Source: Cepaea nemoralis (Eukaryota > Mollusca > Gastropoda > Stylommatophora > Helicidae). From it: a DNA stretch of 64,000 nucleotides. The translations under genes were made by a program, and so were the position numbers. Every line of letters starts with the position of its first letter. The first letter of the stretch is position 1. Location of the stretch: positions 1-64,000 of the forward strand of contig JACEFZ010014503.1 in NCBI GenBank assembly GCA_014155875.1. The letters are read 5' to 3'. Shown here in pieces: positions 9,994 to 20,630 of the stretch. Under the pieces are notes generated by a model. That model made no database searches. It saw nothing but the letters and a program-made list of their open reading frames with translations, and was not told the origin of the DNA.

Positions 9994-10135
9994 ACCTTGA
10001 ATGCTTCTGCTTCTTTTGAACTTTTCAAATCAGCCTCTGCTGGCTTTAAAATCGTCAGTCTCAGCACTTGTACCAAGCAATTTCGACAATAAATCACTGT
10101 GCAACAGCTTCGCCTTTGATCATTATATTCTTTTT
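9994..10135 (-). pseudogene. Tigger/pogo-like transposase, N-terminal side
   Basis: On the - strand, shifting frames read TDDFKASRG-stop-FEKFKRS, as in the Tigger DNA-binding segment (xASRGWFxxFKxR), and then KSSKEAEAFKVKFDN, which leads to the FDKII at the other side of the array. Stops and frameshifts make it a relic. Confidence 0.65.
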
Positions 10136-10138
10136 CTA

Positions 10139-10530
10139 TCTGTTGTGTAGAACCATGGACCACTGAATCCATTTTTCACCTGTTGTGTAGAACCATAGGT
10201 CACTGCATCCATTTTTCCCTATTGTGTAGAACCACGGACCATTGAATCCATTTTTCACCTGTTGTGTGTAGAACAATTGGTCACTGCATCAATTTTTACC
10301 TGTTCTGTAGAACAATTGGTCACTGCATCCATTTTTACCTATTGTGTAGAACCATGGACCACTGAATCAATTTTTCACCTGTTATATGTAAAACCATAGG
10401 TCCCTGCACCCATTTTTAACTGTTGTGTAGAACAATTGGTCCCTGCACCCATTTTTACCTGTTGTGTAGAACTATGGACCACTGTTGTGGAAACTATTGA
10501 CCACAGTGACCTTTCTTTCCCTGTTGTGTA
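10139..10530. repeat. Minisatellite, period about 40 bp
   Basis: About nine copies of a unit containing TGTTGTGTAGAACCATGG, ACCACTGAATCCATTTTT. Alternate copies carry AACAATTGGTCACTGCATC, which hints at a two-unit higher order. Confidence 0.85.
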
Positions 10531-10589
10531 GAAGTCACATAGAGAGTTCTCCAGACATATAGCAACAAACCCTTGGAAATCAAGGACAT

Positions 10590-11118
10590 CTTGATTCTTA
10601 GCTTTTTGTCTCCCATGCTTACCATATCACATAGATTTTTGGGGCATGTTATGAGGTACAAATCAGAACTAAAGTGGGGGTTATAGCTGCACTAGATTTT
10701 ATTAGAAGGCAGCAAGTCAAATGGTTTGGCCATGCAAGTAGGTTACCAACTAACAGTATACCACAACAAGCAATGATGTACAGACCAGAGAGAAGCAGTG
10801 GAAGAGGCCGACCACGTAAACGATGGATGCAGGGAATAACAGAGTCCATGGGAATATCAATACATGAAGCCCATAAGCGGGCACTCTCTCGCTGTTTATA
10901 CTTCACCTCGACATGTGATGTGATGAGATGAGATGAAATGAGTTATGAGGTACAATAAGCTTGACAACAGTGACAATTGGCAAAACTTGATGGAACAAGA
11001 GCAAGATGGCTGGGCCTCATGGCATAATCAGGACAAGACCACAGATCTGATTCAAGACTGATTATCATGTGAGATAGCAAACCAAAACTTCCCGCACTTT
11101 TTGGCATGGCAAATGATG
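10590..11118 (+). pseudogene. LINE-A-type 3' relic, split by LINE-B
   Basis: Left piece (to 10661) reads HRFLGHVMR; right piece (from 10942) reads MRYNKLDNSDNWQNLMEQEQ and ends near WQMMMM with an (ATG)n tail. The two join cleanly if the inserted LINE-B and one copy of the 14-bp duplication are removed. Confidence 0.65.
10662..10941 (+). mobile_element. LINE-B, 5'-truncated copy with 14-bp target duplication
   Basis: Reads ALDFIRRQQVKWFGHASRLP, then RKRWMQGITESMGISIHEAH, ending LYFTST and a GATGAGATGA tail. This is the extreme C-terminus of the LINE-B RT protein seen at 31.1 and 46.2 kb. Flanking copies of GTTATGAGGTACAA lie at 10648-10661 and 10942-10955. Confidence 0.85.
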
Positions 11119-11331
11119 ATGATGACGCTTATTATGACTGCAATGTTTCTACTTTTCTGCAGACATGACCAAACCATCTTAACTAGTGTCGTCTACTTGT
11201 GTCTGCTAAAATTGGTTCTCTATGTTGTAATGCAGTGTCTAACTTTGGATAAATCTAGTCAATATAAGAAAGATAAATTTGCTTTTAATTGTCTACTCTC
11301 AAACTAAATATTTAAATCTAAAATTGTCCAG

Positions 11332-11493
11332 GCAGCTGAATACAGCAATGAGGATTCCAGTGATGGTGCCTCTGTGCAAGAACTTCCAGAGAAGATATTC
11401 ATTGCCTTAGAATGTCTTCTGGATGATAGTCATCAACAAGTGAGGAAAGCTGCTGCTGTAGCAATGTACTCCCTAGACAGACCAACTGACGAG
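11332..11493 (+). CDS. HEAT-repeat gene, exon 3
   Basis: Acceptor AAATTGTCCAG at 11331, donor GACGAG|GTAAAA at 11493/11494, 54 codons, phase 0 at both ends. Reads AAEYSNEDSSDGASVQELP, then ALECLLDDSHQQVRKAAAVA and MYSLDRPTDE. DDSHQQVRKAAAVAMYSL fits a HEAT repeat (D at helix turn, VRKAAAxAL). The last 30 bases plus the donor are repeated eight more times in the following intron. Confidence 0.9.
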
Positions 11494-11920
11494 GTAAAAA
11501 CATATTCTTGTCAATATACTCCCTAGACAGACCAACTGACCAGGTAAAAACATATTCTTGTCAATGTACTCCCTAGACAGACCAACTGACCAGGTAAAAA
11601 CATATTCTTGTCAATATACTCCCTAGACAGACCAACTGACCAGGTAAAAACATATTCTTGTCAATGTACTCCCTAGACAGACCAACTGACCAGGTAAAAA
11701 CATATTCTTGTCAATGTACTCCCTAGACAGACCAACTGACGAGGTAAAAACATATTCTTGTCAATGTACTCCCTAGACAGACCAACTGACGAGGTAAAAA
11801 CATATTCTTGTCAATGTACTCCCTAGACAGACCAACTGACCAGGTAAAAACATATTCTTGTCAATGTACTCCCTAGACAGACCAACTGACGAGGTAAAAA
11901 CATATTCTTGTCAGTTAACT
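11471..11920 (+). repeat. 50-bp minisatellite carrying the exon 3 splice donor
   Basis: Nine copies start at 11471 and then every 50 bases to 11871. Each contains CCCTAGACAGACCAACTGAC, then GAG or CAG, then GTAAAAACATATTCTTGTCA. The first copy is the real exon end. GAG is kept in copies 1, 6, 7 and 9; the rest have CAG. Each copy has an intact GT donor. Copies are nearly identical, so the expansion is recent. Confidence 0.95.
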
Positions 11921-12164
11921 CTCAGCATAGCACATGTCACTTCCAGTGGTGATTTCAATACAAAAATTACTTCAGATGGCTCACAAACTGTCTAATTTTG
12001 ATTGTGATTTCAACTCATTCTGTTCAAAGGTATACATTGTGTGTTTATTGATGATTGATTCATACATGATATGTTTTGCTTAATTCCTTCTTGTTGTTCC
12101 TACATTAATCTACTCTATCCCAATTGTTATTTTACTACTTTCTGTCCAAAACGTTTATTACTTC

Positions 12165-12540
12165 TTTATTCCTCTTCTGGCCATGCGGGAGTGCGGCAAG
12201 GGAATGAACAGGCTGATAGGCTGGCAGGGAATACACCTCTTGGTGGTAGATTACCTATGGACAAGGTAGAGTTGATTGTACACCTGTGGGATCAGGTGGA
12301 GAAGGTGGGGGAACAGATTGACAACCTGTATGTGGAAAGAATGAGATTGCAGGGATTCCAGGGGTTCTGAAGAATCTCAAAACTGAGAGGGAAGACCAGG
12401 AGAACGTTCAATCAGATAGCGGTAAAGAACAATTAGCACTGTGACTCTTCACTGGCTGTTAAACGAGGGAACAGAGTGTGTATGGGAATGTCCTGAGTGC
12501 AGTGATGTCGGTTCTTAGCTCAACTCAATTTAACTCAATG
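12165..12540 (+). pseudogene. LINE-R 3' fragment
   Basis: Reads SGHAGVRQGNEQADRLAGNT, then DQVEKVGEQIDNLYVERMRL, and in other frames RISKLRGKTRRTFNQIA and a CPEC-like end before TTCTTAGCTCAACTCAATTT. It corresponds to the last RNase H motif and C-terminus of the copy at 4.6-4.9 kb. A frameshift separates the two halves. Confidence 0.8.
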
Positions 12541-12584
12541 CCGCTTCTGAAAGAAGTGCATCACACCCATTGATGCTCCTAGGA

Positions 12585-12976
12585 CAGTGGTTCTCAACCT
12601 TTTTTGGCCCATGCCCCCCTTCACCATATTTTCAGAATGTCATTTCCCCCCCCCCCCCCCTTTCGTATTTCCTATGTAAATCCCCCCCCCCCCCCCTTAC
12701 ACAGTATACGTAATAATGAAAGCTAAATTTAATAGCACATATTAAAACAAGTCTAGACGTCCAAATAAAACGTGATTTGTGGGTCTACTTACTTTATAAA
12801 ATGAATTTTAGAAGGGTGAGAGGTAGAGAACCATAAAGTATGAAGGGAAAAACAATATCAAGTAATCGGTTCTTGTAGTAACTCCATTTTGAAATAATCT
12901 TAATTTTCCTCCCCCTCCTCCTGACACAATAAAATTCCCCCCTAGGGGGGAGTTCCCCACCGGCTGAGAACCACTG
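12585..12976. mobile_element. hAT MITE-1, complete copy
   Basis: Ends are CAGTGGTTCTCAACC and the inverse GGCTGAGAACCACTG. The 8-bp flanks are TCCTAGGA and ACCTAGGA (one mismatch), as for hAT transposition. The inside has two poly-C tracts and no coding potential, so it is non-autonomous (392 bp). Confidence 0.85.
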
Positions 12977-13380
12977 ACCTAGGAGATCTGTGTGACAGAC
13001 TTCAGTATGCATTTGTGTCTGGTTTGTTTTCTCTAGACAGATTCCATCTCAAGCAATAGGCTGTCTCTATACATGGATACCTTTTCTTTCCTGTCAGTTT
13101 TTGCAGGGCAGCAGCCATAACAATCTACTGTTTACAATTTTCAACTGCTTTGGGATTGTTAACATGCACAACTTGCACATGGAATCTCCTGTTTTCTGCC
13201 CTTATTAGAGAGTGTTAGGTATCTGATCTCACTACCCAAGAGATCCAGGGAACATGTGATATCATTAGATACCAATAGTTCTTGTGCAGATGCCCATCCC
13301 TGTCCTGAGATTTTAACCAGGTACCTTCTGAAGCTGAGGCACCGTAACCTCTTGAATTTGCCTTTCCCAAAGGGGTTATG

Positions 13381-13670
13381 ACTTTCATCATCATCATCAA
13401 GTGTCCTGCCAATTGGCGTAGGCGTTCATGGCTCTCCACAGATCTCGGTCTTTGGTGTTCTGGATCAACTCTGCTGATGATATTCCTCCATGCCACCGTC
13501 TCAATCCATCCAGCATCTTTTCTCTTGGTCTGCCTCTGCCTCTCTTCCCCTCGATCTTTCCAGTTGTCACGATGTTCTCCAATGCCTCTCTTTTTATCAC
13601 ATGACCGAAGAAAGCAGTTTGTCTCTTTCCTATTGTTGTATATAATGTTCTAGTTTCATTATATACATGA
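13381..13670 (-). pseudogene. LINE-A2 3' end
   Basis: On the - strand: TLYTTIGKRQTAFFGHVIKR, EALENIVTTGKIEGKRGRGR, LDGLRRWHGGISSAELIQN, then WRAMNAYANWQDT and a (GAT)n tail at 13381-13398. It is a short 5'-truncated copy closely related to 7242-7830. Confidence 0.8.
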
Positions 13671-14021
13671 TATGACTTTAACTCCTGTAAACTGAACATT
13701 AGTTTCAAGTAACAAGAACTGCTTTACTTAGAACAAGTTAAATAAACAACTGCTTCATTTAGAATGAGTTAAACAAAAAAATGCCTGGGACTGTAGAAAG
13801 GACAGAAATATAAGTACCTGCATGACTTATTATGACTCATAACTGAGACAAAAACACAGACCTGATCCCAAACTCTGGTGATTATATGCCACATGATGAT
13901 GTTGATGGGAATCCTGTGTGCACAATAAACTTGACAGTTTTGCTTTGTAAAAATGGTATGTATGTGTAAAGTCAAACACATTGCTGGCCGTTGTGCTTTC
14001 AAACAAATTTCAACATTTCAG

Positions 14022-14216
14022 GCTCAGGAGATACTGAAGGAAATGTTATTAAGTGACAATGAAGCTGACAGGTGGGCCAGTGTCCAATGCCTTTCCCACT
14101 ATGGCACATGTGACTCTGATGTTGTGACAGAGATTATTAAACAGATTTTAACCACAGAGTCAGCCATTAAATATGAGCAGGGCATCCACTTACTTGCCAG
14201 GATCAGTGCCAACACT
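14022..14216 (+). CDS. HEAT-repeat gene, exon 4
   Basis: Acceptor CAACATTTCAG at 14021, donor ACACT|GTAAGT at 14216/14217, 65 codons, phase 0 at both ends. Reads AQEILKEMLLSDNEADRWAS, VQCLSHYGTCDSDVVTEIIK, then EQGIHLLARISANT. SDNEADRWASVQCLSHYG is a HEAT-type helix pair, and the rest looks like a second one. Confidence 0.9.
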
Positions 14217-14369
14217 GTAAGTACATAAGATTTATTGTCACTGGTAGATATTGTATCAAATGTCCACCCAATGTTGATTGTTTACACATAATGTAGTTTG
14301 TGTCTTATAATGTCATTGTAAGCATCACCTGTTCTAATTATAATTAATTTGTTAGTAACTGTTTATTCC

Positions 14370-17300
14370 TCTGGAGTGAACTAGGCAGGCCAAGAGAGGG
14401 ATCATGCTGCATGGGCAACACATGGTCTCTATATCTTGCCCAAGCTTTGTGCTAAGGAGAGGTATAACTCCATCCCTGGTCTTAACTGGTCTCAGAATCA
14501 AAGCGCGAGGTAGCAGTTACGGGTTATAAGTCCTTGTCAATTGACATAGACATGGGGCGTCACGGGTTGCCTCTGACGGTGGGAGACACCTACAGGTGTC
14601 ACTGATCAGCTACCGCCCGCCTGGGCAGCCCCCGGCCAATTGCAATTGGGTGCTGATCTGCCACAGCCTGCCTGCTTCAATGGGTGCTTGGGGCTAGGAC
14701 AAAATCTGAATTGCAGGCTGTAAAACTAATGCACCAGGTAATACTAAACAAAAAATAGACACCTCAAGCTATGACTTGCAACCTGGAACGTAAGAACCAT
14801 GTGTCCAGGATTTTCTTGTGACCTGATGAATTTTGATGATGTGAGAAAAATGGCTGTGATTGATGCCAAACATTGATATTGCTGGCCTGCAGGAGACTCG
14901 CCTCGCTGAGGAAGGGTCACTCAGGGAAAACAATTACATCTTTTTTGGAAGAGTAGAGGGCAGGCAGAAAAAAGGCTTTGCAGTGAAGAATTCGCTACTG
15001 GGAATTATTAATATTCTAGCTGGAGGTAATGAAAGACTATTATCCCTGCGCTTGACAACCTCTTGTGGTTTTGCCACCATTATCACTGCATATGCACTCA
15101 CTTCCTTTGATGATGTGAAGGATTTTTTCTATGAGGAGTTAGACTCTGTGATCAAGGCAGTTCCAAAAACCAACTACATTTATATGCTCGGTGATTTCAA
15201 TGCTCATGTGGGCAAGGACTCAAGTTCATGGCCAGTGTGCCTTGGAAAATACAACATCAGTCGCATGAATGAAAATGGGCAAAGACTGTTGGAGCATTGC
15301 ACCAGAAATGACCTATGTATTACAAACTCCTTTTTTAAAACAGAAGAGCTGCATAAGGTCACATGGAAACATCCAAGATCCAGCCATTGGCATCAGCTGG
15401 ACTTCATCATCACACTGAGACAACATCTGAACCAAACATCGTTAATTCAAAGTTACCACAGTGCTGCCTGTGATATGGATCATTCTTTGGTTGTTGCAAG
15501 GGTTAGACTGAGACCAAAGAGAACCTACACAGCTAAACACAAATCTAGCCCCAGGATAAATATTATTAACACTCACGATCCTCATAAGTGTTTTGAGTTC
15601 CAACAGCAACTTGAAGACGCTTTCACTGATACATCAGAAAATTGTACAGCTAGTGAAAAGTGAGGTCAACTTAAGGAAACTATTTATAGAATTGCAGTAG
15701 GGGTTTACGGCACTGTGGATCATAAGAGCCAGGACTGATTTACGGCAAACACTGCAGCCCTTGATTGATAAGAAGAAGATAAATCTCTTAAGAAACAAGG
15801 AAAGAACAATGCGTAACACTCTCAGTGAGCTGAAGCAAGCTAGGAAGGATGTGCATATGATGCCCTCATTGACATAGAGGCCCTGCCAACTCTTGACTAC
15901 CTGGACACACTTCCCACCTTAACAGAAGTTTAGTGTGCTATAAATGAACTTGCATCTGGCAAGGCTCCAGGTAAGGATGGGATTCCAATAGAGGTTATCA
16001 GGAGTGGGCAAGACACAATCACTCTACAGATCCACCAGCTAATAGAGCTATGCTGGCGAGAAGGACAAGTCCCACAGGATTTCAAAGACTCAAGCATTAT
16101 AACACTGTACAAGAACAAGGGCAATCAGGAGCGACTGTAACAACTATAGGGGTATCTCACTTCTGTGTATTGTTGGGAAAGTATTTGCCAGAATTGTTCT
16201 GCGCAGACTTCAAGTCCTGGGAGATCAAGTCTACCCCGATTCAGTGTGGCTTTCAACAGAACCGGTCTACCATTGATATGATATTCTCATTGTGACAAAT
16301 GCAAGAAAAATGCTGTGAACAGAATCAGCCACTGTTTATTGCCTTCATCGACCTCACAAAGGCATTTGATTTGGTCAGTCGTGAGGGTCTGTTCAAGGCA
16401 CTAAAGAAGATTGGCTGCCCACCAACTCTTCTGTCCATTGTGGAATCATTCCACACAGGCATGAAGGGTATAATCAAGTTTGATGGTGCAACTTCAGAAG
16501 AGTTTGAAATCAAGAGTGGAGTTAAGCAAGGTTGTGTACTAGCTCCCACCCTCTTTGGAATATACTTTTCACTTTACTGAAATATGGCTTTCGTGATCAT
16601 AATGGTGGTATATACATTCACTCACACTCAGATGGCAGACTCTGCAATGCTCAGAGATTGAAGGTTAAGACCAAAATTAGGCGGGTATTGATCAGAGAGT
16701 TGCTATTTGCAGATAATGCTGCAATTATGATGCACTCTGAGGAAGAATTGCAATGTCTACTATCTGCATTCTGCAATGCTTGTTCTGAATTTAGTTTAAC
16801 AATTAGCAAAAAGAAGACACAGATTATGTCACAAGGTGCACGTGGGGTACCATCAATCTTTATTGACGACGCCAAACTGGAGATAGTAGACTATTTTACA
16901 TATCTAGGATCAGAGATAAATAGCAAATTATCCCTTAATCAGGTAATCAACATCAGCATTGGTAAGGCAGCAACAACAATGAATAGGTTAACAAAATGAA
17001 TCTGGGAGAACAGGAAGTTTACTGCTAAAACAAAAGTCCTTGTCTATCAAGCCTGTGTCCTCAGTACTCTTCTTTATGACAGTGAAGCCTGGTAAACTTA
17101 CTCACACCAAGAGAAATGTTTAAACAGCTTTCATATGTGGTGTCTGCGAAGAATACTTGGTATTAAGTGGCAAGACAAAATCACAAATACTGAAGTATTG
17201 AAAAGATCAGGTTGTGTGACGGTTTGTTCCATGCTCAGTCTTTGTAGACTCAGATGGATAGGACACGTTAGAAGGATGGATGATGGTAGAATACCATAGG

Positions 17301-17640
17301 ACATCTTTTTTTGGTGAATTACATATGGGTAGGAGATCTCAGGGTCTGCCTCTACTACGATACAAAGATGTGTGTAAGTGGGACATGACTGATACAGGCA
17401 TTGATAATGTACATTAGGAGCAAGTGGCCACTGAACGTGTTGCATGGAGGGCACATATCAGAAATGGAATAATGACAAAGAAGAAAATTATTGCAGAAAG
17501 GTCACACACAGAAGGTATGAGATGTAAGATGGTACATGATGGTGAAAATGACCATGTGTTCACATGCATTCACTGTGGACGAACATTTACGGCTCGAGTT
17601 GGCCTTATCAGTCACATTCGCTACAGCCATGGGTAGTAGT
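14370..17640 (+). pseudogene. LINE-C, near full-length but broken
   Basis: A GC-richer leader (14390-14760) precedes the protein region. Endonuclease motifs from 14860 (NIDIAGLQETRL, MLGDFNAHVGKD, DMDHSLVVARVR), RT motifs from 15955 (GKAPGKDGIPIEVI, FIDLTKAFDLVSR, GVKQGCVLAPTLF) and a C-terminal C2H2 finger (CIHCGRTF...SHIRYSH, to 17636) are in order. Frame breaks separate them, and stops interrupt 16130-16300 and 16560-16650. The RT box reads FADN instead of FADD, so a catalytic aspartate is lost. It is the same architecture as LINE-D. Confidence 0.85.
14860..15663 (+). CDS. LINE-C endonuclease domain
   Basis: Open frame of 267 codons with the APE-like endonuclease pattern: LQETRLAEEG near residue 9-18 (catalytic E), an AYALTS strand, GDFNAHVGKD near residue 113 (DxN), and CDMDHSLV near residue 203 (the terminal D-H pair). 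In LINEs this domain nicks target DNA to start reverse transcription. The true start lies upstream in a broken frame (TCNLERKNHV near 14770), so this is a fragment of a longer protein. It ends at a stop before the RT. Confidence 0.85.
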   Translation: MMPNIDIAGLQETRLAEEGSLRENNYIFFGRVEGRQKKGFAVKNSLLGIINILAGGNERLLSLRLTTSCGFATIITAYALTSFDDVKDFFYEELDSVIKAVPKTNYIYMLGDFNAHVGKDSSSWPVCLGKYNISRMNENGQRLLEHCTRNDLCITNSFFKTEELHKVTWKHPRSSHWHQLDFIITLRQHLNQTSLIQSYHSAACDMDHSLVVARVRLRPKRTYTAKHKSSPRINIINTHDPHKCFEFQQQLEDAFTDTSENCTASEK

Positions 17641-17826
17641 TATTATGCCTTTTTGAAGCACAATGTAACAAACTATCGTCTGTCAAGACGGAAGGTACCA
17701 ATGAAAAACTGTTTATATTTTATTTGTAGGCTTTCTCATTATGCACTGATTCTGTTTCAATCTATGCCCTATTCTTCTAGCTCATTTCACCATTCTGTTT
17801 GTATATTAGGCAAGAAGTGTGTTTCA

Positions 17827-17917
17827 GTTATCAGTTATGAGTTATCAGTTGGGGTATCTTCGTTGCACTCCGGACATGTCCATAGGTGCTCAGATCCTCC
17901 CCCCAGCATATGCATCT
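17827..17917 (-). mobile_element. 91-bp LINE 3' stub with 19-bp target duplication
   Basis: Exact copies of AGGCAAGAAGTGTGTTTCA at 17808-17826 and 17918-17936 bracket 91 bases. On the - strand these read GGGSEHLWTCPECNEDTPTD and then repeats of AACTGAT. This matches the final WECPEC box of LINE-R with a different tail repeat. It is a severely 5'-truncated insertion of a LINE-R relative. Confidence 0.85.
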
Positions 17918-17939
17918 AGGCAAGAAGTGTGTTTCATGT

Positions 17940-18410
17940 AACAATAATTGACTGTGTGGAACAGGAGAGCAATGTCATCACACAAGTCCAGATCACCAAG
18001 CTGGTCTGTCTATCTAACTATGGATTGGTGCACCCAAATAGCAGGAAGTGTCCAGCCAAACATCCCGGCATTCCTTTCGCGCTCGTCTTTTCTCCTCTGC
18101 TTGCTGTCGTAGCCCCTTTCACCAAGTTGAAGATTATTCCTTACAGTGCATCTACGCTTATGGTCGAAGCCTTTTTATCTCAGGTTATTTTCCTCTCAGC
18201 TGTTGTATCTACTCCCAGCATGCTCATTTTTTATGTGCATGTATCTTTGAATTTTTTCTGTGAATGTCAAATTTTGCTGTGAATGTTTACAAGTTGCCCA
18301 TTGATAATGACCTTTACTTACTTAGATATTGCATAATTCACAATGCAGCAGAACCCAAATGCATTAACCCATAGTTAGGAATGACTGAAGGATATTATTA
18401 TGCTGTTCAA
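17940..18410. other. Intronic stretch without recognised feature
   Basis: No repeat match within the window and no coding pattern that I trust. A pyrimidine-rich open frame near 18048-18260 has no domain signature. Confidence 0.5.
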
Positions 18411-18850
18411 ATGGCATTGGGTTGCTAGAGGGAAGTTCTACTATCCTTTGTTTTTGGTAGCCAGAAGATAACTCTCCTAACTATTTGACTTAGTTGCCAG
18501 ATGGCAGTTCAGCTATCTGATGTATTTGGTTGCCAAAGGATAATTCTATTATCTTTTGTATTCAGTTGCCAGAAGGCAGTTCATTATCTGTTGTATTCGG
18601 TGTATATAGGGCAGTTATACTGTCTGTTATCTTCTGCGTTCAGAGGGCAGGTCTATTATATTCAGTGTACAAAGGACATTTCAACTATCCATACATATCC
18701 ATTGTACTCATTTGTTAGATGACAGTCCCACTATCTAATGTATTAGTTTGCAAAGGATAATTTTACTATCTATTGTATTCAGTTGTCAGAAGACAGTTTG
18801 ATTATCTATAGCATTTGGTGTACAGAAGGAAGTTCTTCTATCTAGCATGT
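18410..18850. repeat. Degenerate minisatellite, period about 42-45 bp
   Basis: Diverged copies of GTTGCCAGAAGGCAGTTCA, TTATCTGTTGTATTCGG repeat about ten times with indels, including variants with GTGTACAAAGGACATTT. Confidence 0.8.
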
Positions 18851-18995
18851 TCTACAAATGTCTGGAAGCCACTTATGTTGTAATGAAATTTGCATTTTAT
18901 GGAGTGAAGAACTCATATTTTTTGTAGAATTGTGCAGTTAGTGTCATGGTGATAATAAATAACAATAATGGAGGGGAAATTATTTTTTTTTTCAG

Positions 18996-19100
18996 AATAT
19001 TGTCCACTGTATTGTAGCAGAACAGCTGAACAGCAGCAACTGGCGGCATCGTGTGATTGCTTGTAAAATTTTACCCACTCTCTCTGGATCCATCAATAGG
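18996..19100 (+). CDS. HEAT-repeat gene, exon 5
   Basis: Acceptor T-rich run plus TTTTTCAG at 18995, donor ATAGG|GTAAGA at 19100/19101, 35 codons, phase 0 at both ends. Reads NIVHCIVAEQLNSSNWRHRV and IACKILPTLSGSINR. The WRHRVIACKILPTL part is a HEAT B helix. Confidence 0.9.
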
Positions 19101-19289
19101 GTAAGACATGCATAGCAGAAACTACTGCTTCTTTAGGTCAAAGCAAGAATTAATCTTAGCTACATTTTGCAATCATGAGATAATTATCGTCACTTATCTT
19201 TTGAGCTCTTTACTCTTAGCACAATGCAGTCCATGCTTGCTTGTCCATATGATGGCTATGTGGTCTAATCCCTATAGATGTGTATTTTT

Positions 19290-19420
19290 AAAAAAATTGA
19301 CCTGTACTTGCTGGTTGACCCAGTCTAAAATGCCTATAAAATATGGGGCTAACACCATATGTCAAATATGTCTCAAAGCATGTAAAATGGTGTTTTGCTT
19401 TTACACTGCAGTCACTTGAA
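19290..19420 (+). repeat. SINE-A body
   Basis: Contains CAGTCTAAAATGCCTATAAA and ATATGGGGCTAACACCATAT, ending in CATGTAAAATGG. The tRNA head is missing. Confidence 0.65.
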
Positions 19421-19721
19421 GTGGCACCTGTGTCATGGTAGGTGACTGAGTCTGATGACTGGTGTGATGTTTTTGTTTTTCATGTCATTATACCATAAAT
19501 CTACTTTTCCTTACACTTCAGAATGTGACTTTTTAAAAATATTTTTTATATTGACAGCTGGAATGTTCACAAGTTTGTGGATTTACATTTACATGCTGAT
19601 TTTGTTTTATTTTCCATTAAATTATTAATTCTAAAACAGTTTAGACCACTGGTTCCAAAAGTCTGTGTTATAACCATCATGAGGATAGGTGAGGTTCTGA
19701 ATATGTGTTATGCGGGGTCTG

Positions 19722-19803
19722 GCAGTTAGATTAGTATGTTCACTGATTCAGTCCTGAAGGATAATATATCACCAAATGCGACCTGCCTTTGGACAGAAGG
19801 AAG
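19722..19803 (+). repeat. Interspersed repeat R5, copy 1
   Basis: About 82 bases nearly identical to 20550-20630 (shared block includes CACTGATTCAGTCCTGAAGG and AAATGCGACCTGCCTTTGG). The repeat probably starts further upstream near 19640, where other unplaced sequence is found. Confidence 0.75.
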
Positions 19804-20371
19804 ATGTGCATAATACAAAGAAGGCAGTGTCTGTCTGTGTATATATGTTGGTATTGAGGATATAGCCAAGGAGGCAAGATGGTGGCTGTATTAACATGTT
19901 TTAAAACTACTTGTTTAAACCCTGAACCTACTAATCAGTATTTTCATTTCCCAGATTTAGGGCTTTGTTTTATGTATTCTTTTGAAACATGTGGATTTCT
20001 TATCTGTGATTGTAATATGTCAGTTTTCAAATGAGCATTCATGTTTTGTTTGCTTGTTGTTAAAGACTGGTTAAAATGTTTGCTTGTATCTTTGTGTGTT
20101 TTTCTTGTGTCAGAAATTCCTTGTTGTATTTTGTGCTCATTCACTTTCTTATGAGAATTAGAAAAGGATAATAAGACTACATTAAAACTACAAGCCAAAT
20201 AAGATCAGTAAAACATTAAATGCAGACTTCACAATCTTGATTTAAAAGATTACATATGCAAACCACTTTGCTTCAGTGTTGTAAAAATTAATGTACTGTT
20301 TTGTATATTTTAATATTTTTAAATGGCACAAAGGCATCTAACATTTTTAGCGATCTAACATTGAACTATAG

Positions 20372-20556
20372 GACATCACTCACAAACTGACAGACCTGAT
20401 GTGGCATGACTGGCATGCTGAGGTTAGAAATGCAGCTGCCCAGTGCCTGGGCAAGACAAGCCATGGACAGGATGTTCACAACAGTATTATTGAACAGTTG
20501 CTTCATGGAACAGAGAGGACAAAGTTGGAGGCCATCAGCAAACTGGGGACAGTTAG
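20372..20556 (+). CDS. HEAT-repeat gene, exon 6
   Basis: Acceptor TTGAACTATAG at 20371, best donor GTTAG|GTTAGT at 20556/20557. Reads DITHKLTDLMWHDWHAEVRN, AAAQCLGKTSHGQDV, then LLHGTERTKLEAISKLGTV. Two HEAT repeats are visible (WHAEVRNAAAQCLGK and TKLEAISKLG). It enters in phase 0 as expected. The donor leaves two bases, but exon 7 requires one. The last seven bases and the donor lie in repeat R5, so the 3' end of this exon is uncertain. Confidence 0.85.
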
Positions 20557-20630
20557 GTTAGTATATTCACTGATTCAGTCCTGAAGGATAATATATCACC
20601 AAATGCGACCTGCCTTTGGACAGAAGGATG
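20550..20630 (+). repeat. Interspersed repeat R5, copy 2, overlapping the exon 6 donor
   Basis: Matches 19722-19803 from CAGTTAGRTTAGTAT onward. The shared block begins inside exon 6 and covers its only good donor. Confidence 0.75.
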
